Positions 43,276 to 52,805 of a stretch of 64,000 nt of DNA are shown in pieces. Within the stretch, counting starts at the first letter, position 1, and each line of letters opens with the position of its first letter. A program made the position numbers and the translations under genes. The DNA comes from Psychrobacter sp. UBA3962 (lineage in GTDB: Bacteria > Pseudomonadota > Gammaproteobacteria > Pseudomonadales > Moraxellaceae), in contig NZ_DGDC01000052.1 in the NCBI RefSeq assembly GCF_002385225.1, positions 13,691 through 77,690 of the forward strand. Direction: 5' to 3'. The notes under the pieces were generated by a model. It was not told the DNA's origin, did no database searches, and was given only the letters and a program-made list of their open reading frames with translations.

Positions 43276-45288
43276 TTGCGTCCATATAACTCACGTAAAC
43301 ATCGCTCTGCCAAACATTATTCCTTTTTAGGCCTGTTAGTGTTGTGTCTCTCGCTGTGGTCGTCACCCGTTATGGCCGCTTGTGGTGCGGGCGATGGCAA
43401 GCCGGTAAAGTTTGGTTCTTTAACTTGGGAGAGTGGCCAATTTATTTCTTCAGTACTGCAGACTATTGCAGAGAAGGGCTATGGCTGCGAAACTGAGTTG
43501 GTACCCGGTACTGGGCCAGCCTTAGAGACCGCATTGGCGCAAAATGACATACAGGTCATTGGAGAGCAATGGGTTGGGCGCTCGCCGATTATGGAAGAGG
43601 CGATTGCAGCAAATAAGGCCGCTGTCATAGGTGATACCTTACAGGGCGGGGCCACCCAAGGTTGGTATGTACCCAAATATGTGCTTGAGGACAATCCTGA
43701 GCTTAAAAGTTATCAAGATTTACCTAAATATGCCCCTCTATTTACCGATCCTGAAAACCCCTCTAATGCCCGGTTTTTAAACTGTCCTACCGGTTGGACC
43801 TGTGAAGTATTTAATACCCATTTGCTCAAAAATTTAGGTTTAACCACCCCAAACAGTCAAGGGGTTAAGTTTAATAATGTTCACCCTGGTACAGGTGCAG
43901 CACTAGATGCTGCCATATCTTCTGCCTTTGAGCAGCGTAAGCCGTTGCTGTTTTATTATTGGCAGCCCACCGGTCTTATGGCCAAATATGACTTTGCCGA
44001 GATTCCTTTTCCCAAGCACGATGAGCAGTGTTGGGATGAGCTCCTTGATGCAGGAAGTCAGACTAAATGCGTTTCAGGTTTTCCGGTATCGAATTTGGGG
44101 GTCGCAGTTTCTACCCCTTTCCTAGGCAGTAATCCAGAGTTGGCCACTGCTTTTAAAAAAGTGCAGTTCACCCCCGATATCCTAAACGGGGCCATCTTAC
44201 AGATGAATGAGAGCAAACGCAGTGGGGAAGAACAAGCCGAACTGTTTTTGCAACAAAACCCACAGCTGTGGCAGCATTGGCTAACGCCTGAAGCGGCACA
44301 AAATTTAGCCAGTGCGCTTAATGTGTCTTTAGAAGGCTCGGATAGCTCCTTAAATAATCAGTCAGGACAAGCTGGTATAAATAGCAACACTAGCGCCGGC
44401 TTTAGCTGGTTCCCAGAATGGTCGTTTGAAAATCAATTAAATAACTCCCTTAGCTACGTAGTCCAAAATTTCGGTGAGGTGTTCCGTTCTATTAGTCAAC
44501 TTACTTTAACCTATCTACTATTGCCGATAGAGAAGCTGATGCATATCACGCCGCCATGGCTGATTATTGGCCTAGTAGCACTGCTTGGCTGGCTAGCCAC
44601 TCGTAAGCTTTGGTTTGCAGTTACATGCGCGATTGGGCTATTTTTAATCGGTGCTTTTGGACTGTGGTCAGCTTTAGTACAGACTTTGGCACTGCTAATT
44701 GTTTCGGTAATTGTGACTATGCTGATTGGCATTCCTATGGGGATTTTGATGGCCGGCAGTAACCGTCTGCGTCGAGTGGTGACACCAGTATTAGATGTGA
44801 TGCAGACCATGCCAAGCTTTGTCTATCTAATTCCTGTGCTTATGCTGTTTGGTATCGGTAAAGTACCAGCGTTATTTGCCACCGTTATCTATGCCTTACC
44901 GCCACTGATTCGTTTGACCATGCTGGGTATAAAGCAAGTGCCTCATGAGATGGTAGAGGCAGGTCGCTCTTTTGGTAGCAATCACAAACAGCTACTGATT
45001 TGGATTAAACTGCCGCAAGCGTTGCCTAGTATTATGGCCGGCATTAACCAAGCGGTTATGATGTCTCTGTCGATGGTAGTATTGGCTTCAATGATTGGTG
45101 CGCCAGGGCTTGGAGAAGATGTCCTGCAGTCCATTCAGACCCTAAATATTGGTCAAGGTTTACAGGCCGGGACGGCGATTGTAATTATGGCCATTATTAT
45201 TGACCGTATTACTCAAGCCTTTGGTCAAGGGCGACGGGCGCGCGATGAATTGCGACACTCAAACCACAGCCATAAACAAGCGCCCTAA
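43276..45288 (+). CDS. Betaine/proline-type ABC transporter: fused substrate-binding protein and permease
   Basis: 670 residues from a TTG at 43276 with AGG seven bases upstream; no in-frame ATG occurs before the signal cleavage site. A signal peptide (about 14-34, ends PVMA) leads to an OpuAC/ProX-like binding domain (about 35-350). A linker and the ProW-type permease domain follow, with several spans from about 385 to 650. The domain order is the reverse of Gram-positive OpuA fusions, in which the permease comes first. The EAGRSFGSNHKQLLIWIKLP loop contacts the ATPase. Osmoprotectant uptake is inferred from the family. Confidence 0.88.
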   Translation: MRPYNSRKHRSAKHYSFLGLLVLCLSLWSSPVMAACGAGDGKPVKFGSLTWESGQFISSVLQTIAEKGYGCETELVPGTGPALETALAQNDIQVIGEQWVGRSPIMEEAIAANKAAVIGDTLQGGATQGWYVPKYVLEDNPELKSYQDLPKYAPLFTDPENPSNARFLNCPTGWTCEVFNTHLLKNLGLTTPNSQGVKFNNVHPGTGAALDAAISSAFEQRKPLLFYYWQPTGLMAKYDFAEIPFPKHDEQCWDELLDAGSQTKCVSGFPVSNLGVAVSTPFLGSNPELATAFKKVQFTPDILNGAILQMNESKRSGEEQAELFLQQNPQLWQHWLTPEAAQNLASALNVSLEGSDSSLNNQSGQAGINSNTSAGFSWFPEWSFENQLNNSLSYVVQNFGEVFRSISQLTLTYLLLPIEKLMHITPPWLIIGLVALLGWLATRKLWFAVTCAIGLFLIGAFGLWSALVQTLALLIVSVIVTMLIGIPMGILMAGSNRLRRVVTPVLDVMQTMPSFVYLIPVLMLFGIGKVPALFATVIYALPPLIRLTMLGIKQVPHEMVEAGRSFGSNHKQLLIWIKLPQALPSIMAGINQAVMMSLSMVVLASMIGAPGLGEDVLQSIQTLNIGQGLQAGTAIVIMAIIIDRITQAFGQGRRARDELRHSNHSHKQAP

Positions 45289-45347
45289 GCTACTTTATAG
45301 CCCTATTAACACCCTTTTATTTTACCCATTTAGCAAAAGATGATGCC

Positions 45348-46229
45348 ATGAGCCACATTCGATTAGAGAACGTCAGTAAGGTCTTCGATGCCAATGTCAG
45401 CGAGGCCGCCAAAGTGCTTAAGCTATTAGAGCAAGGCATGAGTAGTGGTGAGGTGCGAGAGCAGACCGGCTATTCAGTGGGATTGTATGATATAAATCTA
45501 AGCGTTGAGGTGGGAGAGCTGCATTGCATTATGGGGTTGTCAGGCTCCGGTAAGTCTACCTTGATTCGTCATATCAACCGACTCATTGACCCCACCCAAG
45601 GTAAAATCTGGATTGATACTCAGCATAGTGTGGGCACGCCTGATTATTTAGATAGCGCTGAACGACTGCCCGATCAATCCAGAGTCATTAATGTGTTAAG
45701 TTTACGCGACAAACCGCTACAGAAATTTCGTCAAAATAACGTTAGTATGGTATTTCAACACTTTGGTTTGGTGCCACACATGACAGTGATTCAAAATGTG
45801 GCGTATGGACTTCGTGTGCGTAAAATACCTAAATCTGAGCGTCATGAGATAGCGCGGCATTGGTTGTCTGAGGTAGGGCTAGAGGGCATAGAGAGCAGCT
45901 ATCCTGACGAGCTGTCAGGGGGTATGCAGCAGCGCGTTGGTCTGGCACGTGCCTTGGCTGTGGATACGCCCATCATCTTGATGGACGAGGCTTTTTCAGC
46001 ACTTGATCCGTTAATTCGAGGTCAATTACAAGACCAACTACTTGAGCTACAGCACAAACTGAATAAAACCATTGTATTTATTACCCATGATATTGACGAG
46101 GCGATTAAGCTTGGCAGCCGCATCAGTATCTTAAATGGCGGACGTTTGGTGCAGACAGGTACGCCGCAGCAACTACAAGATAACCCTGCTGATGCTTATG
46201 TTGAGCGCTTTATGGTGACCAAAGGCTAG
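45348..46229 (+). CDS. proV: Betaine/proline-type ABC transporter ATP-binding protein, short form
   Basis: 293 residues. Walker A GLSGSGKST, the Q-loop, signature LSGGMQQRVGLARAL and Walker B ILMDEAFSALD are intact. The N-terminal 40 residues with KVLKLLEQGMSSGEV are typical of ProV/OpuAA. E. coli ProV is about 400 residues and ends in two CBS domains that sense ionic strength; this protein stops after the ATPase domain, so osmosensing must lie elsewhere or be lost. It follows the fused permease by 59 bases and is surely its partner. Gene symbol by family. Confidence 0.9.
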   Translation: MSHIRLENVSKVFDANVSEAAKVLKLLEQGMSSGEVREQTGYSVGLYDINLSVEVGELHCIMGLSGSGKSTLIRHINRLIDPTQGKIWIDTQHSVGTPDYLDSAERLPDQSRVINVLSLRDKPLQKFRQNNVSMVFQHFGLVPHMTVIQNVAYGLRVRKIPKSERHEIARHWLSEVGLEGIESSYPDELSGGMQQRVGLARALAVDTPIILMDEAFSALDPLIRGQLQDQLLELQHKLNKTIVFITHDIDEAIKLGSRISILNGGRLVQTGTPQQLQDNPADAYVERFMVTKG

Positions 46230-46312
46230 GGTGTTATTTAAATAATATAAGTTTAAATAATATAAGTTTTGAGAAAATCGAAATTTTCGAAGAATAAAAG
46301 AGGTTAATTACG

Positions 46313-46753
46313 ATGAAAATATCCTATAAAACCTTCTTTAACCTTATCGCTATCACGGCGATAGGGACGTTTAGTTCAGTAGGCGTAGCAAAAGAGATTA
46401 AACCCATTAAGTTTAATCAAGGCAGTGTGTTGGGTACTGCAAGTGGTCAGATTCCATCAGGCAAGCAAGATACTTGGTATCAGTTTAAGGCCCAAAAAGG
46501 ACAGTATGCTGTGATTAATCTGCTGCCGAAAGTAGGTTCACCTGAGACGGCCAATGTCGGCGTATTATATATGCCTTCCAAGCAGCAAAATGGGGGTAAG
46601 GGTGGCATCGTGTATCAAGGCTGTCTTCCTGAGGATGGCAAATATAAATTACGTATTGCACGCAATCTAATGGCTACTGAAAACAAGAACGCAGGGTATC
46701 AAGTAGAAGTGGTTATTTTGCCGCAGTATGCCAGTAAAGAGTTGTGTGATTAA
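46313..46753 (+). CDS. Exported protein of unknown function (PPC-like fold)
   Basis: 146 residues. A signal peptide with a hydrophobic stretch (about 9-26, FNLIAITAIGTFSSVGVAK) is evident. The mature part resembles a small beta-sandwich of the pre-peptidase C-terminal type: QIPSGKQDTWYQFKAQKGQYAVINL, then a YMPSK loop and a YKLRIARN strand. Two cysteines (GCLPEDGK and LCD at the C-terminus) could form a disulfide. Similar domains bind sugars or membranes. Its place after the betaine transporter may be fortuitous. Confidence 0.65.
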   Translation: MKISYKTFFNLIAITAIGTFSSVGVAKEIKPIKFNQGSVLGTASGQIPSGKQDTWYQFKAQKGQYAVINLLPKVGSPETANVGVLYMPSKQQNGGKGGIVYQGCLPEDGKYKLRIARNLMATENKNAGYQVEVVILPQYASKELCD

Positions 46754-46965
46754 CACAGAAGTAAACCAAAGCAGGTCTCATAAACATCTAGATTAAAGCC
46801 GTTCAACACATCGCGCTATTAAAACCTATCTAATCTTTCAATTACCACAAATCACCCTTTGTAATTATCATTAATCGTCTCCATTATAGGCCTATAGACT
46901 AACTGTTTATAACTATAAATCGCTTAAGAAAAATAGCCTAAGCATATAAAAAAGGTACAGCGCTC

Positions 46966-48747
46966 ATGTCACACTCAGCCCCAAAAAAACTCGCTAATAA
47001 GCGCCCCCAATTAAAACGAATCGTACTATTGACGGGCTTTATTGTCGCCAGTGGCACCCTGCTACCTGCCTGCGGCAAGGTGGCTCAAGATAACAGTGCT
47101 AAGTCTACAGCTGAATCCTCGAACACAGGCATTACTGACAGTCGTGACATGCTGCCAAGTGATGTGCTGAATCAATTAAAAGATTTACCTCAATTGACCA
47201 AAGGTTTGGGGGACAATGGCGCCGCAGTACTAGATTCTAATAAGCCGACCTTGGTGAAGTTTTGGGCAAGTTGGTGTCCCTTATGCTTAGGCACGCTTGA
47301 AGAAACTGAAACGTGGCGAAAAGATGCTGCCTTTGCTGGATTAAATGTAGTGACAGTTGCCAGTCCTGGGCATCTTAACGAAAAAGAAGCGACAGACTTT
47401 AGCCAGTGGTATGCAGGCGTACAGGCAGATTATACTAAATTGCCGGTGTTAATGGATAGCTCGGGTAACTTAATTAAACAGCTGGGGGTTCAGGTTTACC
47501 CCAGTTGGGCTATTTTCGATAAGCAGGGCAATCTAGTTCGCCTAATTAAAGGTAATTTGACCGAAGAGCAGGCCTTTGCTTTGGCGCAAAATGCAGGTAA
47601 TGACTTTGCAGCACTAAAAAATAGCACTGCTAAGCCGAATCAAACAGGCGTAGATAGCACAGCGAGTGCCAAGTCTGATAGCCCAAAAAATAAAAATGGG
47701 GTCTATTATAACTCTGATGGTGCGCCCATTAATACCAAGACTATTTATTTGGCTGGTGGCTGCTTCTGGGGTTTAGAAGCTTATATGGAGCGTGTTGATG
47801 GGGTAGTGGATGCCATTTCTGGTTATGCCAATGGCAATCCAAAACTGGCTGACCCAAGTTATGAGCAGGTGATAGCCGGATCTGGTCATGCCGAAACGGT
47901 TAAAGTGGTATATGACGCGGATAAAATCGATTTAGAGACTGTTTTAAAATACTATCTTCGAGTTATCGATCCGACCAGTTTAAACAAACAAGGCAATGAT
48001 CGAGGCGTCCAGTATCGCACTGGTATTTATTATACCGATGAGGCTGATAAAGCAGTGATTGATAAGGCGTTACAGTCAATTGAGACTAAGTACACTAAAT
48101 CGATTGTTGTCGAGCATCAACCGCTACAAAACTTCTCTTTAGCAGAAGAGTATCACCAAGATTATTTGGCGAAAAACCCCAACGGCTACTGCCATATCGA
48201 TTTAAGTATGGCAGATGATAAGTTAGCGTCTACCAATAAAACACCAAAATTGGCACCGGCTACCACTGTAGCAGAAGCACTGAACCCAAAACGTTATGCT
48301 AATTTTGATAAAAATGCGTTAAAAAACACCTTAACCAAGTCGCAGTATGATATTACTCAAAAGGCGGGTACCGAGCGTGCCTTTAGTCATGAGTATGATC
48401 ATTTATTTGCCCCTGGTATCTATGTTGATGTGGTCAGTGGTGAGCCGTTGTTTTTATCGACTCATAAGTATGACTCAGGCTGTGGTTGGCCTAGCTTCTG
48501 GCAACCTATTGCGCCAGAGGTAATTACTGAGCACAAAGATACCGCCTACAATATGGTGCGTACTGAGGTACGCTCTCGAGTAGCCGACTCTCATTTAGGG
48601 CATGTATTTAATGATGGGCCAAAAGACAAGACCGGTCTTCGCTACTGTATTAATGGCGGTGCCTTACAGTTTATTCCGGTCGATAAGATGCCGCAGTCAG
48701 GATACGGTGTCTTTGTAGACCAAGTAGCGGTAAAATCCGCCAAATAA
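46966..48747 (+). CDS. msrAB: Lipoprotein thioredoxin-MsrA-MsrB fusion (PilB-like)
   Basis: 593 residues with three redox domains. The signal peptide ends in a lipobox LPAC (Cys36). A TlpA/thioredoxin domain has Cys104-x-x-Cys107 (WASWCPLCLG). The MsrA domain has GGCFWG with Cys266, and the MsrB domain carries GCGWPSF and the catalytic Cys561 in RYCINGG. No zinc CxxC pairs are seen in MsrB, as in Neisseria PilB. It repairs oxidised methionine outside the cytoplasm; the TlpA domain supplies electrons, probably from a DsbD-like protein not seen here. Confidence 0.92.
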   Translation: MSHSAPKKLANKRPQLKRIVLLTGFIVASGTLLPACGKVAQDNSAKSTAESSNTGITDSRDMLPSDVLNQLKDLPQLTKGLGDNGAAVLDSNKPTLVKFWASWCPLCLGTLEETETWRKDAAFAGLNVVTVASPGHLNEKEATDFSQWYAGVQADYTKLPVLMDSSGNLIKQLGVQVYPSWAIFDKQGNLVRLIKGNLTEEQAFALAQNAGNDFAALKNSTAKPNQTGVDSTASAKSDSPKNKNGVYYNSDGAPINTKTIYLAGGCFWGLEAYMERVDGVVDAISGYANGNPKLADPSYEQVIAGSGHAETVKVVYDADKIDLETVLKYYLRVIDPTSLNKQGNDRGVQYRTGIYYTDEADKAVIDKALQSIETKYTKSIVVEHQPLQNFSLAEEYHQDYLAKNPNGYCHIDLSMADDKLASTNKTPKLAPATTVAEALNPKRYANFDKNALKNTLTKSQYDITQKAGTERAFSHEYDHLFAPGIYVDVVSGEPLFLSTHKYDSGCGWPSFWQPIAPEVITEHKDTAYNMVRTEVRSRVADSHLGHVFNDGPKDKTGLRYCINGGALQFIPVDKMPQSGYGVFVDQVAVKSAK

Positions 48748-48808
48748 AAAATAGCCTATCTGTGCAGTGTTAATGACCAGCGATATAAGAAATACAAGAA
48801 ACTGATTT

Positions 48809-50419
48809 ATGAATTTGTCCTTTAAACGTTTGCAAACCGACTCACTGTTAGTGTTGTCGGTCTTTATTGTTGCTTCTTGCGGCTTAGCTTATGAGCTTAT
48901 CGCTGGGGCGCTGGCAAGTTATGTGCTGGGCGATTCGGTATTGCAGTTTTCTACCATCATCGGTACCTATTTATTTGCTATGGGTATTGGCTCGCATCTT
49001 TCAAAGTACGTGCCTGAAGATAAGGTTTTACAACGCTTTATTGAAATTGAGGTGTTGGTAGGACTAATCGGTGGGTTATCTGCCATTGGACTGTTTTTAG
49101 CTTTTGCTTGGTTGCCAACCTTCAAGACCATTTTATACGCCCTAGTGGTGTGTATCGGCACCTTAGTGGGTATGGAAATCCCACTGGTGATGCGTATTTT
49201 TAACTCACAAAAACAAGCTTTTCATGAGTTGGTTAGCCGAGTACTGACCTTCGACTATCTGGGGGCTTTGGCGGTTTCACTATTATTTCCTTTGGTGATG
49301 TCACCAATGCTTGGTTTGGCCCGATCAGCGGTGCTGTTTGGGATATTGAACGTGTTGGTAGCAGGCTGGACCGCTTGGCACTTCTATCCTAAAGTAGCGT
49401 TAATGGACGCTGAAGGCTTAAGCGCTGATGAACAGCAGCAACAGCGTGTAAATCATGCCAAGATTAGAAGTCGGCTGATTGTGCGTATTTTGGTGGCGAT
49501 GGTACTGCTGCTGACAGGCTTGATTTTTGCCGATCGTTTGGTGGGATTATCGGAACAAAAATTGTTTAAAGCACCAGTCGTTTTTTCTACAAATTCTCCT
49601 TATCAACGTTTAATTGTCACTGAGAAAAGTGGTCATTTACAGCTGTTCCTAAATGGCAATTTGCAGTTTTCTACCCGAGATGAATATCGCTACCATGAGG
49701 CTTTAGTGCATCCTATTATGCAGAAGCTTAGTAATAGCACTCGAGCGACTAAGCCTAAATTAAAGGTACTTATTTTGGGTGGCGGAGATGGGATGGCAGC
49801 GCGTGAGGTGCTAAAGTATAAGGCAGTGGATCATATTACATTAGTAGATTTAGACCCTGAGATGACGCAGTTTTTTGCTGAATCTTCTAGATTTAAAAAG
49901 CTAAATAACGACTCGCTAAATAGCTCAAAAGTGAGTGTGATAAATGCCGACGCTTATAAGTGGCTTGAAGCAAATAATGAGGTTTATGATGCCATTATTA
50001 TTGATTTGCCCGATCCCTCACACTACAGCTTAGCCAAATTATATTCTGAACCTATGTACCATATGGTGAAAGACCATTTAACCGCAGAAGGATTGATGGT
50101 AGTGCAGGCCACTTCGCCTTATTATGCCCCAAAATCCTTTTGGTCAATTGATAAAACCTTGCAGGTTTCTGGGTTTAAGACCACACCATATCATGCGTAC
50201 GTGCCTTCATTTGGGGAGTGGGGATTTATAGTGGGTAGCCCGAACACCTCCTTTACGCCGCCCGCACAATATGACTTGCCCATGAGGTTTTTAACCCCTT
50301 CAGTCAGCCGTGAGATGTTTACGTTCCCGCCGGATATGCAGCCAATTGAAGTGGAGCCAAACACTTTAGATAAACAAATACTGGTGCATTATTATGTACA
50401 AGACTGGTCTGATGAGTAA
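48809..50419 (+). CDS. speE: Polyamine aminopropyltransferase with N-terminal membrane domain
   Basis: 536 residues. The first ~210 hold about seven membrane spans (LLVLSVFIVASCGLAYELIAG, then further spans to about 205; the eighth near 225-245). The C-terminal domain is a spermidine-synthase fold: VLILGGGDGMAAREVL, the acidic VDLDPEM, a NADAYKWL motif and the DLPDPSHYSLAKLYS block. The membrane anchor is seen in a subgroup of SpeE-like enzymes. Product (spermidine or other) is inferred from the family and the AdoMet decarboxylase that follows. Confidence 0.88.
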   Translation: MNLSFKRLQTDSLLVLSVFIVASCGLAYELIAGALASYVLGDSVLQFSTIIGTYLFAMGIGSHLSKYVPEDKVLQRFIEIEVLVGLIGGLSAIGLFLAFAWLPTFKTILYALVVCIGTLVGMEIPLVMRIFNSQKQAFHELVSRVLTFDYLGALAVSLLFPLVMSPMLGLARSAVLFGILNVLVAGWTAWHFYPKVALMDAEGLSADEQQQQRVNHAKIRSRLIVRILVAMVLLLTGLIFADRLVGLSEQKLFKAPVVFSTNSPYQRLIVTEKSGHLQLFLNGNLQFSTRDEYRYHEALVHPIMQKLSNSTRATKPKLKVLILGGGDGMAAREVLKYKAVDHITLVDLDPEMTQFFAESSRFKKLNNDSLNSSKVSVINADAYKWLEANNEVYDAIIIDLPDPSHYSLAKLYSEPMYHMVKDHLTAEGLMVVQATSPYYAPKSFWSIDKTLQVSGFKTTPYHAYVPSFGEWGFIVGSPNTSFTPPAQYDLPMRFLTPSVSREMFTFPPDMQPIEVEPNTLDKQILVHYYVQDWSDE

Positions 50420-50698
50420 TGGCTCTGAGGATGACCTCATACCGAATAAAGTCAGCATAGAAATACAATAAAGCAGAAATAGAGTAAGTAAAACAAACAC
50501 GGTTATAACGTCGCAAAACCCAATGCTAGTAAGGAATATTCGGTGGTATTTATTAGCAATAGTGGTCTGGGATGATAACCGCAATAAAATCAACGCACTG
50601 AAATCAAGTTAAGTGAGTCAATGAAAAATAGCCTAAGCAATAAAAACAGCTCTAATGCCACTGCAACCAATCGACAATCGAGTTCACAGGATAACCCT

Positions 50699-51151
50699 AT
50701 GACTGGCAAGCACATTTTGGCAGAATTTTGGCAGTGCCAGTGTGACCCTCAGCTATTAACAAGCTCACAACCTTTACTTGGACTATTAACCGAAGCTGTA
50801 GAGCAGGCGGGACTAACCTTAGTAGGGCATGCGGTGCATGAGTTTGAACAGCATGTAAATCAAGGCAGCAATGACAGTAATGATAGTGAGTTTAACTCAC
50901 AACAAAGCAACCAAGCTCAAACCAGTGGAGTAACCTTAACGTTACTGCTTGCCGAGTCCCATTTATGCTTGCACACTTGGGGGGAATATCAGACGGTGAC
51001 GATGGATGTGTATGTGTGTAATGTAGCCAATGAAAATAGCTCAAAGGCCGATTCGTTATTTAACGCTTGTTTGCAGTTGTTTAAGCCCAGCCAATATCAT
51101 GTTAACAGTGTGTCTCGCCAGCATAAGATTCCCAACAACTTTCAACACTAA
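50699..51151 (+). CDS. speD: S-adenosylmethionine decarboxylase proenzyme
   Basis: About 150 residues from the ATG at 50699, which has AGGA seven bases upstream and where family similarity begins (TGKHILAEFW). An ATG 26 codons earlier (50621) would add a Ser/Asn/Gln tail that looks unstructured. The pyruvoyl serine is in LLAESHLCLHTW; self-cleavage would occur between Glu and Ser. It supplies decarboxylated AdoMet to the neighbouring aminopropyltransferase. A Ser/Asn/Gln-rich insertion lies just before the active site. Confidence 0.88.
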   Translation: MTGKHILAEFWQCQCDPQLLTSSQPLLGLLTEAVEQAGLTLVGHAVHEFEQHVNQGSNDSNDSEFNSQQSNQAQTSGVTLTLLLAESHLCLHTWGEYQTVTMDVYVCNVANENSSKADSLFNACLQLFKPSQYHVNSVSRQHKIPNNFQH

Positions 51152-51291
51152 ATACTTGAAATTACTCTATTATGTTATAGAGGGTTTAAGTCTTAAAACA
51201 AACTTAGAATGCACAGTTGCTTAAGTTTCAACGGCAATGTTAAGCTGTAAGTAATTTAACCCTTTATAAGTAAAAGCTTAGGACATAATAC

Positions 51292-51699
51292 ATGCAAAAT
51301 TTTGACAGTTTGCAAACGGAGCTGCTTTACTACGCCTTCTATTTTGGTGGCAGTGTGGTGATGTTGGTTTTATTCGCTATTATCTATATGGCGATTACCC
51401 CTTACGATGAGATTGCATTGATTCGTAAAGGCTCAGGGGCAGCCGCCTTAAGTTTTGGTGGAACCATTATTGGCTTCTCACTGCCGCTTGCTGCGAGTGC
51501 TATCTATAACACTGGCTTCTTACCCTTTGTCATTTGGAGTGTGGTGGCGATGTTGGTACAGATTGCTGGCTACTTTGTTATGGTAAAAGTGATTGGCAAT
51601 GTACCAGAACATATTAGGCTGAATAATATGGCAGTGGGTGGATTACTGGGTATTACTGGCTTGGTACTGGGTATTATTAACACCGGCATATTGTCATAA
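51292..51699 (+). CDS. DUF350 membrane protein (YjfL-like)
   Basis: 135 residues with four predicted spans: about 13-33, 49-70, 79-100 and 112-134. The second half contains the family's GGTIIGFSLPLAASAI-type motif. It is followed after 83 bases by an SPFH protein and a DUF4178 protein. DUF350 proteins regularly occur beside polyamine and SPFH genes in stress-type operons. No function is established for the family. Confidence 0.8.
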   Translation: MQNFDSLQTELLYYAFYFGGSVVMLVLFAIIYMAITPYDEIALIRKGSGAAALSFGGTIIGFSLPLAASAIYNTGFLPFVIWSVVAMLVQIAGYFVMVKVIGNVPEHIRLNNMAVGGLLGITGLVLGIINTGILS

Positions 51700-51782
51700 C
51701 CTCTTTAAAAATCAAGTTTATAAATCAAGCTTTGAACATTTATAAAAATTTAAATATACCTACAAATTAAAGGATAAAAATC

Positions 51783-52805
51783 ATGGGTCTTAGAAGTTTT
51801 ATTAAAAAGCAATTTATTGATGCCATCGAATGGGATTGGCAAGATGATGATGTACTGATGTGGAAGTTTCCTATGGCGGATAATGAAATCCAAAATGGGG
51901 CTTCTTTAACCGTCCGTGATGGTCAGGTAGCCGTTTTTATTAATGAAGGTCAAATAGCAGATGTATTTACTGCTGGCCGTTATGAGTTGACTACCGAAAC
52001 TTTGCCGGTAATGACCAACTTAAGAAACTGGCGTATGGGTTTTGACTCGCCATTTAAGTCTGACGTGCTATTTTTTAGTACTCGCTTGCAACAAGGCCGT
52101 AAATGGGGCACCACTCAGCCGGTAACAGTGCGTGATTCAGATTTTGGTATGGTTCGCCTACGTGCCTTTGGTATGTATTCATACAAAATTAATGATGTTA
52201 CTCAGTTTTATCAGACCATTACAGGAATGAATGACAGCTACCGTGCCGAGCAAATTGAGCCACAGCTGCGCAACTTAATAGTTTCAGATTTAGCGTCAGG
52301 TCTGGGTCAAAGCCAAGTACCTTTTATTGATTTGGCAGCCAACCAAGGTCTAATGGCCGATGAGATCAAAAAAGAGCTACAACCAGATTTTGCTAAATAT
52401 GGTTTATCGGTTGAGTCTTTTGTGGTTGAAAACGTGTCACTACCTGTAGAGCTACAAAAAACCTTAGACAAGCGTATTTCAATGGGCATGATTGGCGATA
52501 TGGATGCGTATACCCGTTATCAAGCAGCAGAAGCTATCGAGCATGCGGCCAAGAATGAAGGGGGTATGGCAGGTATCGGCGCTGGTCTTGGTGTGGGTAT
52601 GAACATGGGTCAAGTGATGAGTGAGGCAATGGCTCCAAAAGCTCAGCCCCAACAACACTCTCAATCAGCGGCAGCGCCAGAAGCAGCACCGATTGACTTT
52701 ACTGCTAAGCTTAGTCAGTTAAAAGCGCTACTTGATCAAGGTTTGATTAGCCAAGAAGATTATGACGAAACAAAAACTAAAATTCTGACTCAGTTGTCTA
52801 AATGA
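51783..52805 (+). CDS. SPFH-domain protein with C-terminal SHOCT motif (YdjI-like)
   Basis: 340 residues. The N-terminal portion, FIDAIEWDWQDDDVLMWKFP, opens an SPFH/band-7 type domain (about 20-250) of the virion-core-protein-like YdjI group, which has no membrane anchor. A Gly/Met/Ala-rich linker (about 250-300) leads to a SHOCT motif at the C-terminus (LSQLKALLDQGLISQEDYDETKTKIL). The gene ends with ATGA shared with the next start, so translation is coupled. Such proteins may form membrane-associated rings; no function is established. Confidence 0.85.
   Translation: MGLRSFIKKQFIDAIEWDWQDDDVLMWKFPMADNEIQNGASLTVRDGQVAVFINEGQIADVFTAGRYELTTETLPVMTNLRNWRMGFDSPFKSDVLFFSTRLQQGRKWGTTQPVTVRDSDFGMVRLRAFGMYSYKINDVTQFYQTITGMNDSYRAEQIEPQLRNLIVSDLASGLGQSQVPFIDLAANQGLMADEIKKELQPDFAKYGLSVESFVVENVSLPVELQKTLDKRISMGMIGDMDAYTRYQAAEAIEHAAKNEGGMAGIGAGLGVGMNMGQVMSEAMAPKAQPQQHSQSAAAPEAAPIDFTAKLSQLKALLDQGLISQEDYDETKTKILTQLSK

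Noticed and set aside
45348..46229. The short ProV as a truncated pseudogene
   Set aside because: All ATPase motifs are intact, the stop follows a natural domain end, and no CBS-like sequence lies in any frame downstream before the next gene.
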